NCBI RefSeq assembly: GCF_946187725.1
Contig: NZ_CAMHSK010000011.1
Coordinates: 1-64,000, forward strand
DNA length: 64,000 nt
Source: an uncultured Treponema sp.
GTDB taxonomy: Bacteria > Spirochaetota > Spirochaetia > Treponematales > Treponemataceae
Reading direction: 5' to 3'
Part shown: positions 7,327-15,236 of the stretch, one piece after another
Position numbering within the stretch: position 1 is the first letter of the stretch
How the letters are laid out: the number at the start of each line of letters is the position of its first letter
Notes under the pieces: generated by a model
Told to the model about the DNA's origin: nothing
The model's database searches: none
What the model saw: the letters and a program-made list of their open reading frames with translations, nothing else
Made by a program: the position numbers and the translations under genes

Positions 7327-10300
7327 ATGAAATATCGATTGGGGCTCGATTTAGGTACAAATTCTATTGGTTGGGCTGTGTATTCTTTGGATAATCAGAA
7401 TACACCTTTGAATCTTGAAGATATGGGTGTCCGTATTTTTTCAGACGGGCGGGATCCAAAAACGAAAGAACCTCTGGCCGTTGCGCGAAGAATCGCCAGA
7501 GGGCAACGAAAAATAATCTATAGAAGAAAACTTCGTCGAAAAGCAACTTTCAGACTTTTACAAGAACAAGGCTTGTTCCCAAAAACAAAAGAAGAAACTC
7601 AAAAATTAAAGTCGTTAAATCCTTATGAGCTTCGTATCAAAGCATTAGATGAAAAACTAGAACCATCTGAACTTGCTCGTGTTCTATTTAATCTTTCTGT
7701 CCGTAGAGGCTTTAAAAGCAACCGAAAAGATACTGAGAATAACGAGCAAGAAACTTCAAATTCAAAAGAAAAACTATCTCAAAAGGATATGTGCACAGAA
7801 CTTGCAAATGCAATAAAGGACTCTGGCTGCCGAACTATCGGCGAATTCTTGTGGAAAAATCAGAATCAAAATCATGGTATAAGATTTGTTCCTGGAAGAA
7901 TGAAATACTATCCTCTTCGACAAATGTATATTGATGAATTCAATGCAATTCACTCAGTTCAAGAACAATTCTTCAAAAATATTAAGTGGGATGAAATCTA
8001 TAATGCAATTTTCTTTCAACGCCCATTAAAAGCACAAGAAAGAGGCCGTTGTCAATACATTCCAGAAAACGAAAGAACCTTCAAAGCTCTTCCTTGTGCT
8101 CAAAAACTTAGAATTCTGCAAGAAGTAAGAAATTTAAATTATCAGAATGCAGAAGGAAAAACTCTTCCGATTTCGAATGTGAGTAAACTTTCTCTTTTTT
8201 CCGAATCAGGCGAAGATACTCTCTTAAAACTCTTGGATACAAAAGAAAAAGTTACTTTTGATGCATTCCGAAAAGCACTGGGGCTTAGTCCTGCCTGTAC
8301 ATTTAATCTCGAACGAGGCGGAAGAACTTTCTTGCAGGGAAATACCACAGCTGTAAAAATGAGGAGCAAAAATCGATTTGGTTCTTTGTGGGATACACTT
8401 TCGCTTGAGGAACAGGATTTTATCGTTGAAAAATTGATAACGGCAGATGAGGATTCTGAAATTCTTGAGACTCTCGAAAAATACAGTCTTACAGATGAAC
8501 AAAAAGATTCCATATTAAAATTGCAACTTCAAACTGGTACTACGATGCTTTGTAAAGAAGTTTCCGAAAAACTTGTTCATAAAATGGAATCTGATAGCGC
8601 CGATACATACACGGTTGCTGTTGAATCTTTGGGATATAAATATGCTGACCAAACTGTGGAAAAGTGTGATGAATTGCCATATTACGGAAAAGTCCTTGTC
8701 GGCTCAACAATGGGCTCTGATCCGTCTGCTGATGAAAGCAAGCCTGAGAAAAAATATGGAAAAATCAGCAACCCCACTGTTCATGTATCTTTGAATCAGA
8801 CTCGGGTTGTCGTCAACGCTCTTATCAAACAGTACGGAAAGCCCGCTCAGATAGCCCTTGAACTTTCACGAGATTTAAAGGCAAGCCGGGAAGCAAAAGA
8901 GGCGATTCAGAAAAAGCAGAACGAAAACAAAAAGCGAAATGAAATCACAAATAAAAACATTCGTGATGCAAATCCAAATATTCCTTATCCCAACCGCAAC
9001 GACCGCTTAAAGTGGCGCTTGTGGGAAGAACTTGGAGCAGAAGGGCTTCCACGAAAATGTCTTTATTGCGGAAAGAATATATCCGGTGGGGAACTGTTCA
9101 GCAAGAACATTGAAATTGAGCATATTCTGCCATACAGCCGAACCTTGCTTGACGCAGAGTCGAATCTGACTGTGGCACATGCAAGCTGCAATGCCTTTAA
9201 AAAAGAGCGTTCTCCCTACGAAGCTTTTGGCACAAATCCCAAGGGCTTTAATTGGGAAGAAATTCTTATGCGGGCAAACCAACTGAAAAATCCTGCCAAG
9301 CGCAGGCGTTTTGCCGTAGATGCAATGGAGACTTTTGAAAAAGACAGCGGATTTATTGCCCGACAACTGACGGATAATGCCTATCTTTCAAAAATGGCAA
9401 TGAAATACCTGAAGTCTGTCTGCGACGATATCTGGTCGGTAAACGGCGGAATGACAAAATTGCTTCGTGACAAATGGGAAATTGATTCTATTTTAAAGCG
9501 TAAAATAGATGACAGGGAAATTGCCCATTTTGAATTAAAAGAAGAGCAAATCGGTGAATACAAAAAGAACCGCTATGACCACCGCCACCATGCTTTGGAT
9601 GCTTCTGTAATTGCCTTGATTGACCGTTCGCTTGTAAAGGAAATTTCTACGCTTAATGCTCGCTCACAAAACCACAGAATTGAAGTTCCGCCAATGGCTG
9701 TTCCTAGACTGGAATTGCAGGAAAAAGTGAAAAATATTGTTGTAAGCTTTAAGCCTGACCACGGTGCGGAAGGAAAACTTTCAAAAGAGACTTTGCTTGG
9801 CAAAATCAAGCGTGAAGAATTGCTGGAAATTTCAAAAATTGAGGAGGCGGACATTCCTCTTATAAAAAGTGATAAAGTCCGTAAGGATTTTGAGGAAAAA
9901 TTTGCAGAAACAAAGGACATCAAGCAAGTCCGAAAAGAATTTAAGGATGTCTATCCGCAGATAAAAGTTTTCAAAGAATATTTTGTTGTCCGTACAGCGG
10001 TAATGAGTTTGAAAGAAAACAACATTGAGGACATTGTTGATAATAAAATTCGAACGAAACTGCAAGAATTTATTGTGCTCCACAAGGGTGAAAAATTTGA
10101 AGATGTTTTGGAGCGATTCAGCGAACAGACTAGAATAAAAAAAGTCCGCTGTTTGAATCGTGACCAAAATCCAATTGTTATTAAAGGCTGTGTTCCCCGA
10201 TACTATGAAACTAAAGATTATTGTGCAGCTATAATTTGGAAAACCCCTCCCAAAAAAGAAGGGGCAAAACCGACTTTTGAAGCACAATATTTCCTTAGGA

Positions 10301-10668
10301 CGGAAATCGATAAAAACAACAAACCAAAAAAAGAAATAATAGAAGCATGGAAAAAGCAACACCATCCAGCTGCAAAACGTTTACCATTTCTTTTACACAA
10401 AGATGATTATTTGGAATTCTGCGATGGCGGGAAATGGTATAAGTGTAGAATAGCAGGATTGCAAGCTGCTGCGAATAGATTTGATATACGTCCAATTTTT
10501 TCGGTTACCGATTGTAAAGACTGGATAATTGCTACTGAAGAAAACCAACTGGAAGGATATTGGAAGCCGCAAAAAGGTCAGAATTACATCTCCGTCAATG
10601 TCCTCTTTGGCGAAAAAGAGGCAAGATTCATCACGGTAAATCCAATCGGCCGTGTATTCAGAAAATAA
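7327..10668 (+). CDS. cas9: Cas9, type II-C RNA-guided DNA nuclease
   Basis: A 1113-residue compact Cas9. RuvC-I is GLDLGTNSIGWAVY with Asp8. The arginine-rich bridge helix lies at about 51-78 (VARRIARGQRKIIYRRKLRR). RuvC-II is IALELSRDLK with Glu512. The HNH domain holds two cysteine pairs around CLYCG and IEHILPYSRTLLDAESN with His599. RuvC-III is DHRHHALDASVIAL with Asp758. The rest forms the wedge and PAM-interacting region. All catalytic residues seem intact. Size, and the presence of only cas1 and cas2 without csn2 or cas4, place it in subtype II-C. It is guided by crRNA:tracrRNA pairs. The PAM cannot be read from the sequence. Confidence 0.97.
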   Translation: MKYRLGLDLGTNSIGWAVYSLDNQNTPLNLEDMGVRIFSDGRDPKTKEPLAVARRIARGQRKIIYRRKLRRKATFRLLQEQGLFPKTKEETQKLKSLNPYELRIKALDEKLEPSELARVLFNLSVRRGFKSNRKDTENNEQETSNSKEKLSQKDMCTELANAIKDSGCRTIGEFLWKNQNQNHGIRFVPGRMKYYPLRQMYIDEFNAIHSVQEQFFKNIKWDEIYNAIFFQRPLKAQERGRCQYIPENERTFKALPCAQKLRILQEVRNLNYQNAEGKTLPISNVSKLSLFSESGEDTLLKLLDTKEKVTFDAFRKALGLSPACTFNLERGGRTFLQGNTTAVKMRSKNRFGSLWDTLSLEEQDFIVEKLITADEDSEILETLEKYSLTDEQKDSILKLQLQTGTTMLCKEVSEKLVHKMESDSADTYTVAVESLGYKYADQTVEKCDELPYYGKVLVGSTMGSDPSADESKPEKKYGKISNPTVHVSLNQTRVVVNALIKQYGKPAQIALELSRDLKASREAKEAIQKKQNENKKRNEITNKNIRDANPNIPYPNRNDRLKWRLWEELGAEGLPRKCLYCGKNISGGELFSKNIEIEHILPYSRTLLDAESNLTVAHASCNAFKKERSPYEAFGTNPKGFNWEEILMRANQLKNPAKRRRFAVDAMETFEKDSGFIARQLTDNAYLSKMAMKYLKSVCDDIWSVNGGMTKLLRDKWEIDSILKRKIDDREIAHFELKEEQIGEYKKNRYDHRHHALDASVIALIDRSLVKEISTLNARSQNHRIEVPPMAVPRLELQEKVKNIVVSFKPDHGAEGKLSKETLLGKIKREELLEISKIEEADIPLIKSDKVRKDFEEKFAETKDIKQVRKEFKDVYPQIKVFKEYFVVRTAVMSLKENNIEDIVDNKIRTKLQEFIVLHKGEKFEDVLERFSEQTRIKKVRCLNRDQNPIVIKGCVPRYYETKDYCAAIIWKTPPKKEGAKPTFEAQYFLRTEIDKNNKPKKEIIEAWKKQHHPAAKRLPFLLHKDDYLEFCDGGKWYKCRIAGLQAAANRFDIRPIFSVTDCKDWIIATEENQLEGYWKPQKGQNYISVNVLFGEKEARFITVNPIGRVFRK

Positions 10669-10675
10669 TGGCTAA

Positions 10676-10716
10676 CTCTGTTCAGTATGCCGATATTTAA
10701 AATATGCTGAACAGAG
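10676..10716 (+). other. Hairpin enclosing the cas1 start codon
   Basis: CTCTGTTCAGTAT (10676-10688) pairs with ATGCTGAACAGAG (10704-10716) across a 15-base loop with one wobble. The first ATG of the right arm is the cas1 start codon. With no ribosome site before cas1, this structure could restrict cas1 translation in the cas9-cas1 transcript. Confidence 0.6.
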
Positions 10717-11624
10717 TTTTAGAGATTTATGAAGAAAATCGATATCTGTCTCTCAGTCGTGGCTTTATCGTCATACAGCATGGTTCAGAAGAACTGGGGC
10801 GTGTTCCTCTTGACGATATAGGCGTACTCTTACTTTCAGCTCAAAGCGTAACATTCTCCAAAAACATATTAAATGCTCTTGCAGAGCGAGGCTGCGTTAC
10901 CGTCCTCTGTGGCAAAAACTATTCACCGCAAAGTATGGTTCTTCCTGTCTACTCACATTATCTTTTTGCAAAAATCCTGAAAAAACAGATTGATGCTTCT
11001 TTACCTCTTAAAAAAAGAATATGGCAGCAGATTGTTATCCAAAAAATTAAGAATCAGGCCTTGAATTTAAAACTTTGTGGCAAGGAAGAAGAATCAAAAC
11101 GGATTGAAACCATAGCGGCTCTGGTAAAGTCAGGAGACCCCGACAATCGTGAAGCATACGCGGCCAGAATGTACTGGAAATATTTGTTCGGAAAAGATTT
11201 TACAAGAGATAAAGAAAAGGAAGGAATAAATTCTTTTTTGAATTATGGCTATGCAATCATGCGCTCCTCTATGGCACGGGCAGTTTGTGCCAGCGGACTT
11301 CTTCCTTCCCTTGGTCTTCATCACGACAATCATCTTAATCAGTTTTGTCTTGCGGACGATTTATTTGAGATTTACCGTCCTTTAGTTGACTGTGTAGTAT
11401 TTCATCTTGGAATAAAAGATGATTCTGAGTTAACTCCCGAATATAAAACTAAACTTACAGAAACACTATGGATAAAGGTTCATACTTCGGAAGGCAATTC
11501 CCCTGCATTTCAGAGTATGCAATATCTGACGGCTTCTTATGTTCACGCATTGGAAGATGGAAAACCTGTCATTGATTTGCCTGTATGGGCAGGAGATGAA
11601 TATGGCAATGCCAGAACTGAATAG
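10704..11624 (+). CDS. cas1: Cas1, type II CRISPR integrase
   Basis: A 306-residue Cas1, the metal-dependent integrase that with Cas2 inserts new spacers. The catalytic triad is visible as Glu in NREAYAARMYW, His in LGLHHDNHLNQF and Asp in LADDLFEIYRPLVD. The N-terminal beta-domain begins MLNRVLEIYEENRYLSLSRG. It follows cas9 by 35 bases and overlaps cas2, so the three genes probably form one operon. The start codon sits within a hairpin stem and lacks a clear ribosome site. Confidence 0.96.
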   Translation: MLNRVLEIYEENRYLSLSRGFIVIQHGSEELGRVPLDDIGVLLLSAQSVTFSKNILNALAERGCVTVLCGKNYSPQSMVLPVYSHYLFAKILKKQIDASLPLKKRIWQQIVIQKIKNQALNLKLCGKEEESKRIETIAALVKSGDPDNREAYAARMYWKYLFGKDFTRDKEKEGINSFLNYGYAIMRSSMARAVCASGLLPSLGLHHDNHLNQFCLADDLFEIYRPLVDCVVFHLGIKDDSELTPEYKTKLTETLWIKVHTSEGNSPAFQSMQYLTASYVHALEDGKPVIDLPVWAGDEYGNARTE

Positions 11625-11937
11625 GTATGAGCTTATGTGGATGCTTGTTTTATTTGATTTACCTGTGGTTGAGAAGAAAGAGCGCAAAGCAGCAACAGAT
11701 TTCAGAAATTTTTTGCTCGATCACGGATTTGCAATGGTGCAATATTCAATTTATACTAAGCTTTTTTCCGGTAAGGATGCTTGTGAAAAATATTATCGCC
11801 TGATAAAGCAAAACTTGCCGGAAGAAGGTAAAGTTGATATTATCACGATAACGGATAAGCAATATGAAAACATTATCAGTTATTCATCCTGTAAAAAAAT
11901 CGAAAAAAAAGAGCCTCAACAACTGCTTTTATTCTAG
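11602..11937 (+). CDS. cas2: Cas2, CRISPR adaptation protein
   Basis: I chose ATG 11602 (111 residues) instead of the track's 11539 because AGGAG lies just before it and the N terminus then matches Cas2. The ferredoxin-like fold starts MLVLFDLPVVEKKERKAATD, with the conserved Asp in FDLP, followed by FRNFLLDHGFAMVQYSIY. It overlaps the end of cas1 by 23 bases, suggesting translational coupling. It forms the scaffold of the Cas1-Cas2 integration complex. The array begins 69 bases downstream, read from the other strand. Confidence 0.94.
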   Translation: MAMPELNRYELMWMLVLFDLPVVEKKERKAATDFRNFLLDHGFAMVQYSIYTKLFSGKDACEKYYRLIKQNLPEEGKVDIITITDKQYENIISYSSCKKIEKKEPQQLLLF

Positions 11938-11946
11938 TTTTCCCTC

Positions 11947-12007
11947 AAAAAAAATACGTCCGATGCACTCTATTTCTTTATATAAAATAGAATTACATCG
12001 GATGTAT
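11947..12007 (-). terminator. Strong minus-strand terminator at the cas2-side end of the CRISPR array
   Basis: Arms at 11954-11975 and 11985-12007 pair over about 22 positions with a few mismatches and a nine-base loop. On the minus strand the hairpin is followed by eight T (A-run 11947-11954). No T-run follows on the plus strand. One arm overlaps the first two bases of repeat 1. It should end pre-crRNA transcription before it runs into the cas genes. Confidence 0.75.
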
Positions 12008-13602
12008 TATAACTGATTAATTTGTCCGGTCAACCTGCAACATATTCATACCGCAAGCGTTACACATTTCAATTATAACTGATTAATTTGTCCGGTCAAC
12101 CTGCAACCTTTTCAGCCTGCTGGATAACGGCATTCGAATTATAACTGATTAATTTGTCCGGTCAACCTGCAACGCTTTTGAGCCTCAAAGGCTTATTCCT
12201 TTGATTATAACTGATTAATTTGTCCGGTCAACCTGCAACGCCTTTGTTTTAGTATGGCTTGCTGTAATAATTATAACTGATTAATTTGTCCGGTCAACCT
12301 GCAACGACTGGAGTCATAATATTGAAGTAGATTTTTATTATAACTGATTAATTTGTCCGGTCAACCTGCAACATACAGATTCTCTTTATACAATATTTGT
12401 GAATTATAACTGATTAATTTGTCCGGTCAACCTGCAACCACTTTTAATTGTCCAAATCGTAACAATGAATTATAACTGATTAATTTGTCCGGTCAACCTG
12501 CAACCTTGCGAGCGTTGCTTCAAGAATCGGAAGCATTATAACTGATTAATTTGTCCGGTCAACCTGCAACAAAGGCTACTACAAGGGGGTTGTAGACGCT
12601 ATTATAACTGATTAATTTGTCCGGTCAACCTGCAACCCGCCGTGGCCGTTGGGCGTTCCGAATTAAATTATAACTGATTAATTTGTCCGGTCAACCTGCA
12701 ACTTTTTTGACTATTGGTTACTAGATGAACGGATTATAACTGATTAATTTGTCCGGTCAACCTGCAACAATGGTAACGACCTTTGTCGGGCTTTTGCTAT
12801 TATAACTGATTAATTTGTCCGGTCAACCTGCAACGTAGGAATCGGCACTAACTCACTGTTGATTATTATAACTGATTAATTTGTCCGGTCAACCTGCAAC
12901 ATCTATTTGGGAGATGAGAACGGCACCGTAATTATAACTGATTAATTTGTCCGGTCAACCTGCAACAATTTTTTTTATCGGGTATAACAAAGACTGATTA
13001 TAACTGATTAATTTGTCCGGTCAACCTGCAACCGGGAATGTAATATTATTGTCCAACATTGTATTATAACTGATTAATTTGTCCGGTCAACCTGCAACGG
13101 CAAACATCACACAGAATACACATTATTTATTATAACTGATTAATTTGTCCGGTCAACCTGCAACCTTCACGTTGATGAGGGGGAACGGCTTTGAATTATA
13201 ACTGATTAATTTGTCCGGTCAACCTGCAACATTTCTGGTTCTGATGTCTCAAAGCGTATTATTATAACTGATTAATTTGTCCGGTCAACCTGCAACATAG
13301 CGGTCGGTGGTCAGTGGGCAAAAAGAATTATAACTGATTAATTTGTCCGGTCAACCTGCAACGATTTGTCAACTCTTGAAGCAGATGCGGCAATTATAAC
13401 TGATTAATTTGTCCGGTCAACCTGCAACAAAGTTGCAACGTTTACTCCAAATATGATTATTATAACTGATTAATTTGTCCGGTCAACCTGCAACTCGCCG
13501 CGGTCGTTGGGCCTTTCGCATAAATTATAACTGATTAATTTGTCCGGTCAACCTGCAACGGAATCAAGGTAAAGACGGCACTGCTTGGCATTATAACTGT
13601 TT
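12006..13602 (-). CRISPR. Type II-C CRISPR array, 24 intact repeats plus one degenerate, 24 spacers
   Basis: Twenty-four identical 36-base repeats start at 12006 and end at 13559. A 25th at 13590 keeps only the first ten bases (ATTATAACTG on plus). Spacers are 30 bases, except one of 31 (12306-12336) and one of 29 (13495-13523). In crRNA sense (minus strand) the repeat begins GTTGCAGGTTGACCGG and ends CAGTTATAAT, matching the tracrRNA anti-repeat. Within each repeat TTGACC and TATAAT are 16 bases apart, a near-consensus promoter firing into the next spacer. The degenerate repeat lies at the end away from cas2, so integration probably occurs at the cas2 side. Confidence 0.98.
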
Positions 13603-13705
13603 TATTTATTCAAATTTCCCCATTCCCGAAGTCTTTCCAACAGACTTGGTAGATTTCTGACTGCTTGCGCTTTCTCGCTCTTTCAAAGGTTTTTTTAACC
13701 ACCAA

Positions 13706-13732
13706 TTGACTAGTATAATAATATAGTATAAA
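13706..13732 (+). promoter_or_regulatory. Promoter of the small toxin-like gene
   Basis: TTGACT (13706-13711) is followed after 15 bases by TATAAA (13727-13732). It would start an mRNA near 13739, giving a 65-base leader with a GTCTCC...GGGAGAC hairpin that covers a potential ribosome site. Confidence 0.5.
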
Positions 13733-13742
13733 TTTAAATCAT

Positions 13743-13980
13743 AGGAACACCAAAGCAAGGTGGGCTGTCTCCTAATCTTAACGAATGGGAGACTCGTGCA
13801 GATATGACGAATTACGAAAAAGCGATGCTTGTCATTTCGATTGTAACTTTGCTTATAGAAGCACTCGCTCTCTTCAAGTAATCTTGTAAGAAGCAAAAAA
13901 TATAGCCTACCCCAGTGGTCAAGACTGAGTAGGCTATTCAATCAGCTGAAAGGAGACAGCCACACTGCGACGGTGTTCCT
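13743..13980. repeat. Long inverted repeat framing the toxin-like gene
   Basis: AGGAACACC plus GGCTGTCTCCT (13743-13773) recurs inverted as AGGAGACAGCC plus GGTGTTCCT (13951-13980), with about ten unmatched central bases. The two ends of a toxin transcript could therefore pair, a long-range 5'-3' fold known from type I toxin mRNAs. Confidence 0.7.
13804..13881 (+). CDS. Small hydrophobic peptide, holin-like type I toxin candidate
   Basis: A 25-residue peptide, too short for the ORF track: MTNYEKAMLVISIVTLLIEA and a short tail. A short polar start is followed by one membrane segment, as in the 'putative holin-like toxin' family of Gram-positive bacteria (MxTYExLxxM...). GGGAG lies 12 bases before ATG and is paired with GTCTCC upstream, which would hinder translation. 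A divergent antisense promoter and terminator overlap its 3' side. The whole set looks like a type I toxin-antitoxin module placed right behind the CRISPR array. Toxicity is inferred only from similarity and layout. Confidence 0.6.
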   Translation: MTNYEKAMLVISIVTLLIEALALFK

Positions 13981-13984
13981 TTCT
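13895..13984 (-). ncRNA. Candidate antisense RNA antitoxin
   Basis: On the minus strand TTGACT (14013-14018), 16 bases and TATATT (13991-13996) form a promoter. The expected start is near 13984. The stem TAGCCTAC/GTAGGCTA (13903-13936), followed on minus by six T, forms a terminator. The resulting RNA of about 90 nt overlaps the toxin mRNA 3' region, and its 5' end resembles the toxin leader. It fits an antisense RNA antitoxin. Confidence 0.55.
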
Positions 13985-14096
13985 TGTTTTAATATAGCAT
14001 ATTTCGAGCAAAAGTCAAGGCAATCGTATTATAACTTTCACTCACTTTCTGTCACACCATCTTACCCATCTCCACTTTTCCTGCTACAATATCCTC

Positions 14097-14594
14097 ATGA
14101 ATTCATATTGCACTGAATGTGGTAGGCTTCTTGTCGAAAAGGAGCTTGAGGGCGAAGGGATTGTTCCTTATTGCGAAAAATGTGGTCAGTATCGGTTTCC
14201 GCTTTATAATGTGGCTGTCAGCATGATTGTGATTGACGAGTCAACTGGAAAGATTCTTCTGATTCAGCAGTACGGAAGGCCTGTTTATATTCTTGTTGCG
14301 GGATATGTGAACCGTGGCGAGAGGATTGAAGATGCCGCCGTTCGTGAAATCAAGGAAGAGACTGGCATGACCGCACGCAAGGTTCATTTCAACCGAACGA
14401 ATTTCTTTGAAAAATCAAACACGCTTATGTGCAATTTTACGGCTTTCGTAAAAGATGCAAGCGAACTGAACCCGAACAAGGAAATCGATTCTTTCAAATG
14501 GTTCACTCCTGATGAAGCGCGAAAGAATATTCTTCCAGACAGCCTTGCTTCCAGATTTTTGAACGCTTATCTTGATGAGCAGAATGATTCCTAA
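14097..14594 (+). CDS. NUDIX hydrolase with N-terminal zinc ribbon
   Basis: A 165-residue protein. Two CxxC pairs (CTEC, CEKC) within the first 30 residues form a zinc ribbon, as in NADH pyrophosphatase-type proteins. The complete Nudix box GYVNRGERIEDAAVREIKEE fits Gx5Ex7REUxEExGU and binds the metal for hydrolysis of a nucleoside diphosphate-X bond. The substrate is unknown. The promoter TTACCC-N17-TACAAT ends six bases before ATG and there is no ribosome site, so the mRNA is probably leaderless. The next gene follows after 63 bases with its own ribosome site. Confidence 0.87.
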   Translation: MNSYCTECGRLLVEKELEGEGIVPYCEKCGQYRFPLYNVAVSMIVIDESTGKILLIQQYGRPVYILVAGYVNRGERIEDAAVREIKEETGMTARKVHFNRTNFFEKSNTLMCNFTAFVKDASELNPNKEIDSFKWFTPDEARKNILPDSLASRFLNAYLDEQNDS

Positions 14595-14657
14595 AAATCT
14601 AAACAATTCACTTTCGCCCACCAGAATACTATGTTATACTGATGGGAGAGGTGAATC

Positions 14658-15056
14658 ATGAACGAAATCTACGAATTTATCAAAAAATGCGGAACTTATT
14701 TTCTTGCAACAGTTGAGGACGGTCAGCCACGAAACCGCCCTTTTGGTACGGTAAATATATTTGACGGCAAGCTCTACATCCAGACCGGAAAGAGCAAGTC
14801 TGTTTCAAAGCAAATTCAGAAGAATCCAAAAGTCGAACTCTGCTGTTTTGACGGCTCCACAGGCCAGTGGCTCCGGCTTTCAGGAGAACTTGTGCGCGAT
14901 GACAGGCGCGAAGCCAAGGCCGATATGCTTGAGCACTACCCTGATTTAAAGAGAATGTACTCTGCCGATGACGACAACACTGAAGTCCTCTACTTCAAAA
15001 ACGCAAAGGCAACAATTTCAAGTTTTACGGCTGCTCCAAAAACAATCGAATTCTAA
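14658..15056 (+). CDS. Pyridoxamine 5'-phosphate oxidase-like flavin-binding protein
   Basis: A 132-residue split-barrel protein of the PNPOx-like family. Recognisable parts are the N-terminal FLATVEDGQPRNRPFG, the central KLYIQTGKSKSVSKQIQKNP and VELCCFDG. Such proteins usually bind FMN or F420 and reduce or oxidise small molecules; many are uncharacterised. A strong GGGAGAGG ribosome site precedes the ATG. A clear terminator follows, separating it from the nitrogenase-like operon. The substrate is unknown. Confidence 0.82.
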   Translation: MNEIYEFIKKCGTYFLATVEDGQPRNRPFGTVNIFDGKLYIQTGKSKSVSKQIQKNPKVELCCFDGSTGQWLRLSGELVRDDRREAKADMLEHYPDLKRMYSADDDNTEVLYFKNAKATISSFTAAPKTIEF

Positions 15057-15068
15057 TCTCTCAAAGCA

Positions 15069-15102
15069 GGCGGTCTTCATTTCTATAGACCGCCCCTTTT
15101 TT
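15069..15102 (+). terminator. Rho-independent terminator
   Basis: GGCGGTCT (15069-15076) pairs with AGACCGCC (15087-15094) and a T-run follows. It ends the NUDIX/PNPOx transcript. Confidence 0.85.
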
Positions 15103-15161
15103 CCCCTTTCCATTCCATTTTCATATTATTTTAGCAATTAGCTGTGCTGTTTCTACCATAA

Positions 15162-15220
15162 ACCTATTGATTAAATAGGTTAAATCCTTTACGATATATT
15201 TACCTACTACAACAATAGGT
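15162..15220 (+). promoter_or_regulatory. Promoter of the nitrogenase-like operon with two Rrf2-type operators
   Basis: TTGATT (15167-15172), 17 bases, TACGAT (15190-15195). Two exact ACCTA-N9-TAGGT dyads are present, at 15162-15180 (over the -35 box) and 15202-15220 (at or after the start of transcription), 40 bases apart. This is the best match in the window to the motif. Confidence 0.78.
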
Positions 15221-15236
15221 TTTACAAGGGTACTAA

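Noticed and set aside
11938-12005. Classical AT-rich leader and promoter for plus-strand array transcription
   Set aside because: The region is a terminator hairpin for the minus strand, and the tracrRNA anti-repeat and intra-repeat promoters require minus-strand crRNA.
13606-13941. Minus-strand ORF of 111 residues opposite the toxin region
   Set aside because: It runs through the inverted repeat, both promoters and the antisense terminator, has no family resemblance, and its composition is unlike a protein.
14028-14036. ATTATAACT as a further CRISPR repeat
   Set aside because: Only nine bases match and no spacer-repeat unit follows. Kept only as a possible duplicated flank of the toxin module.
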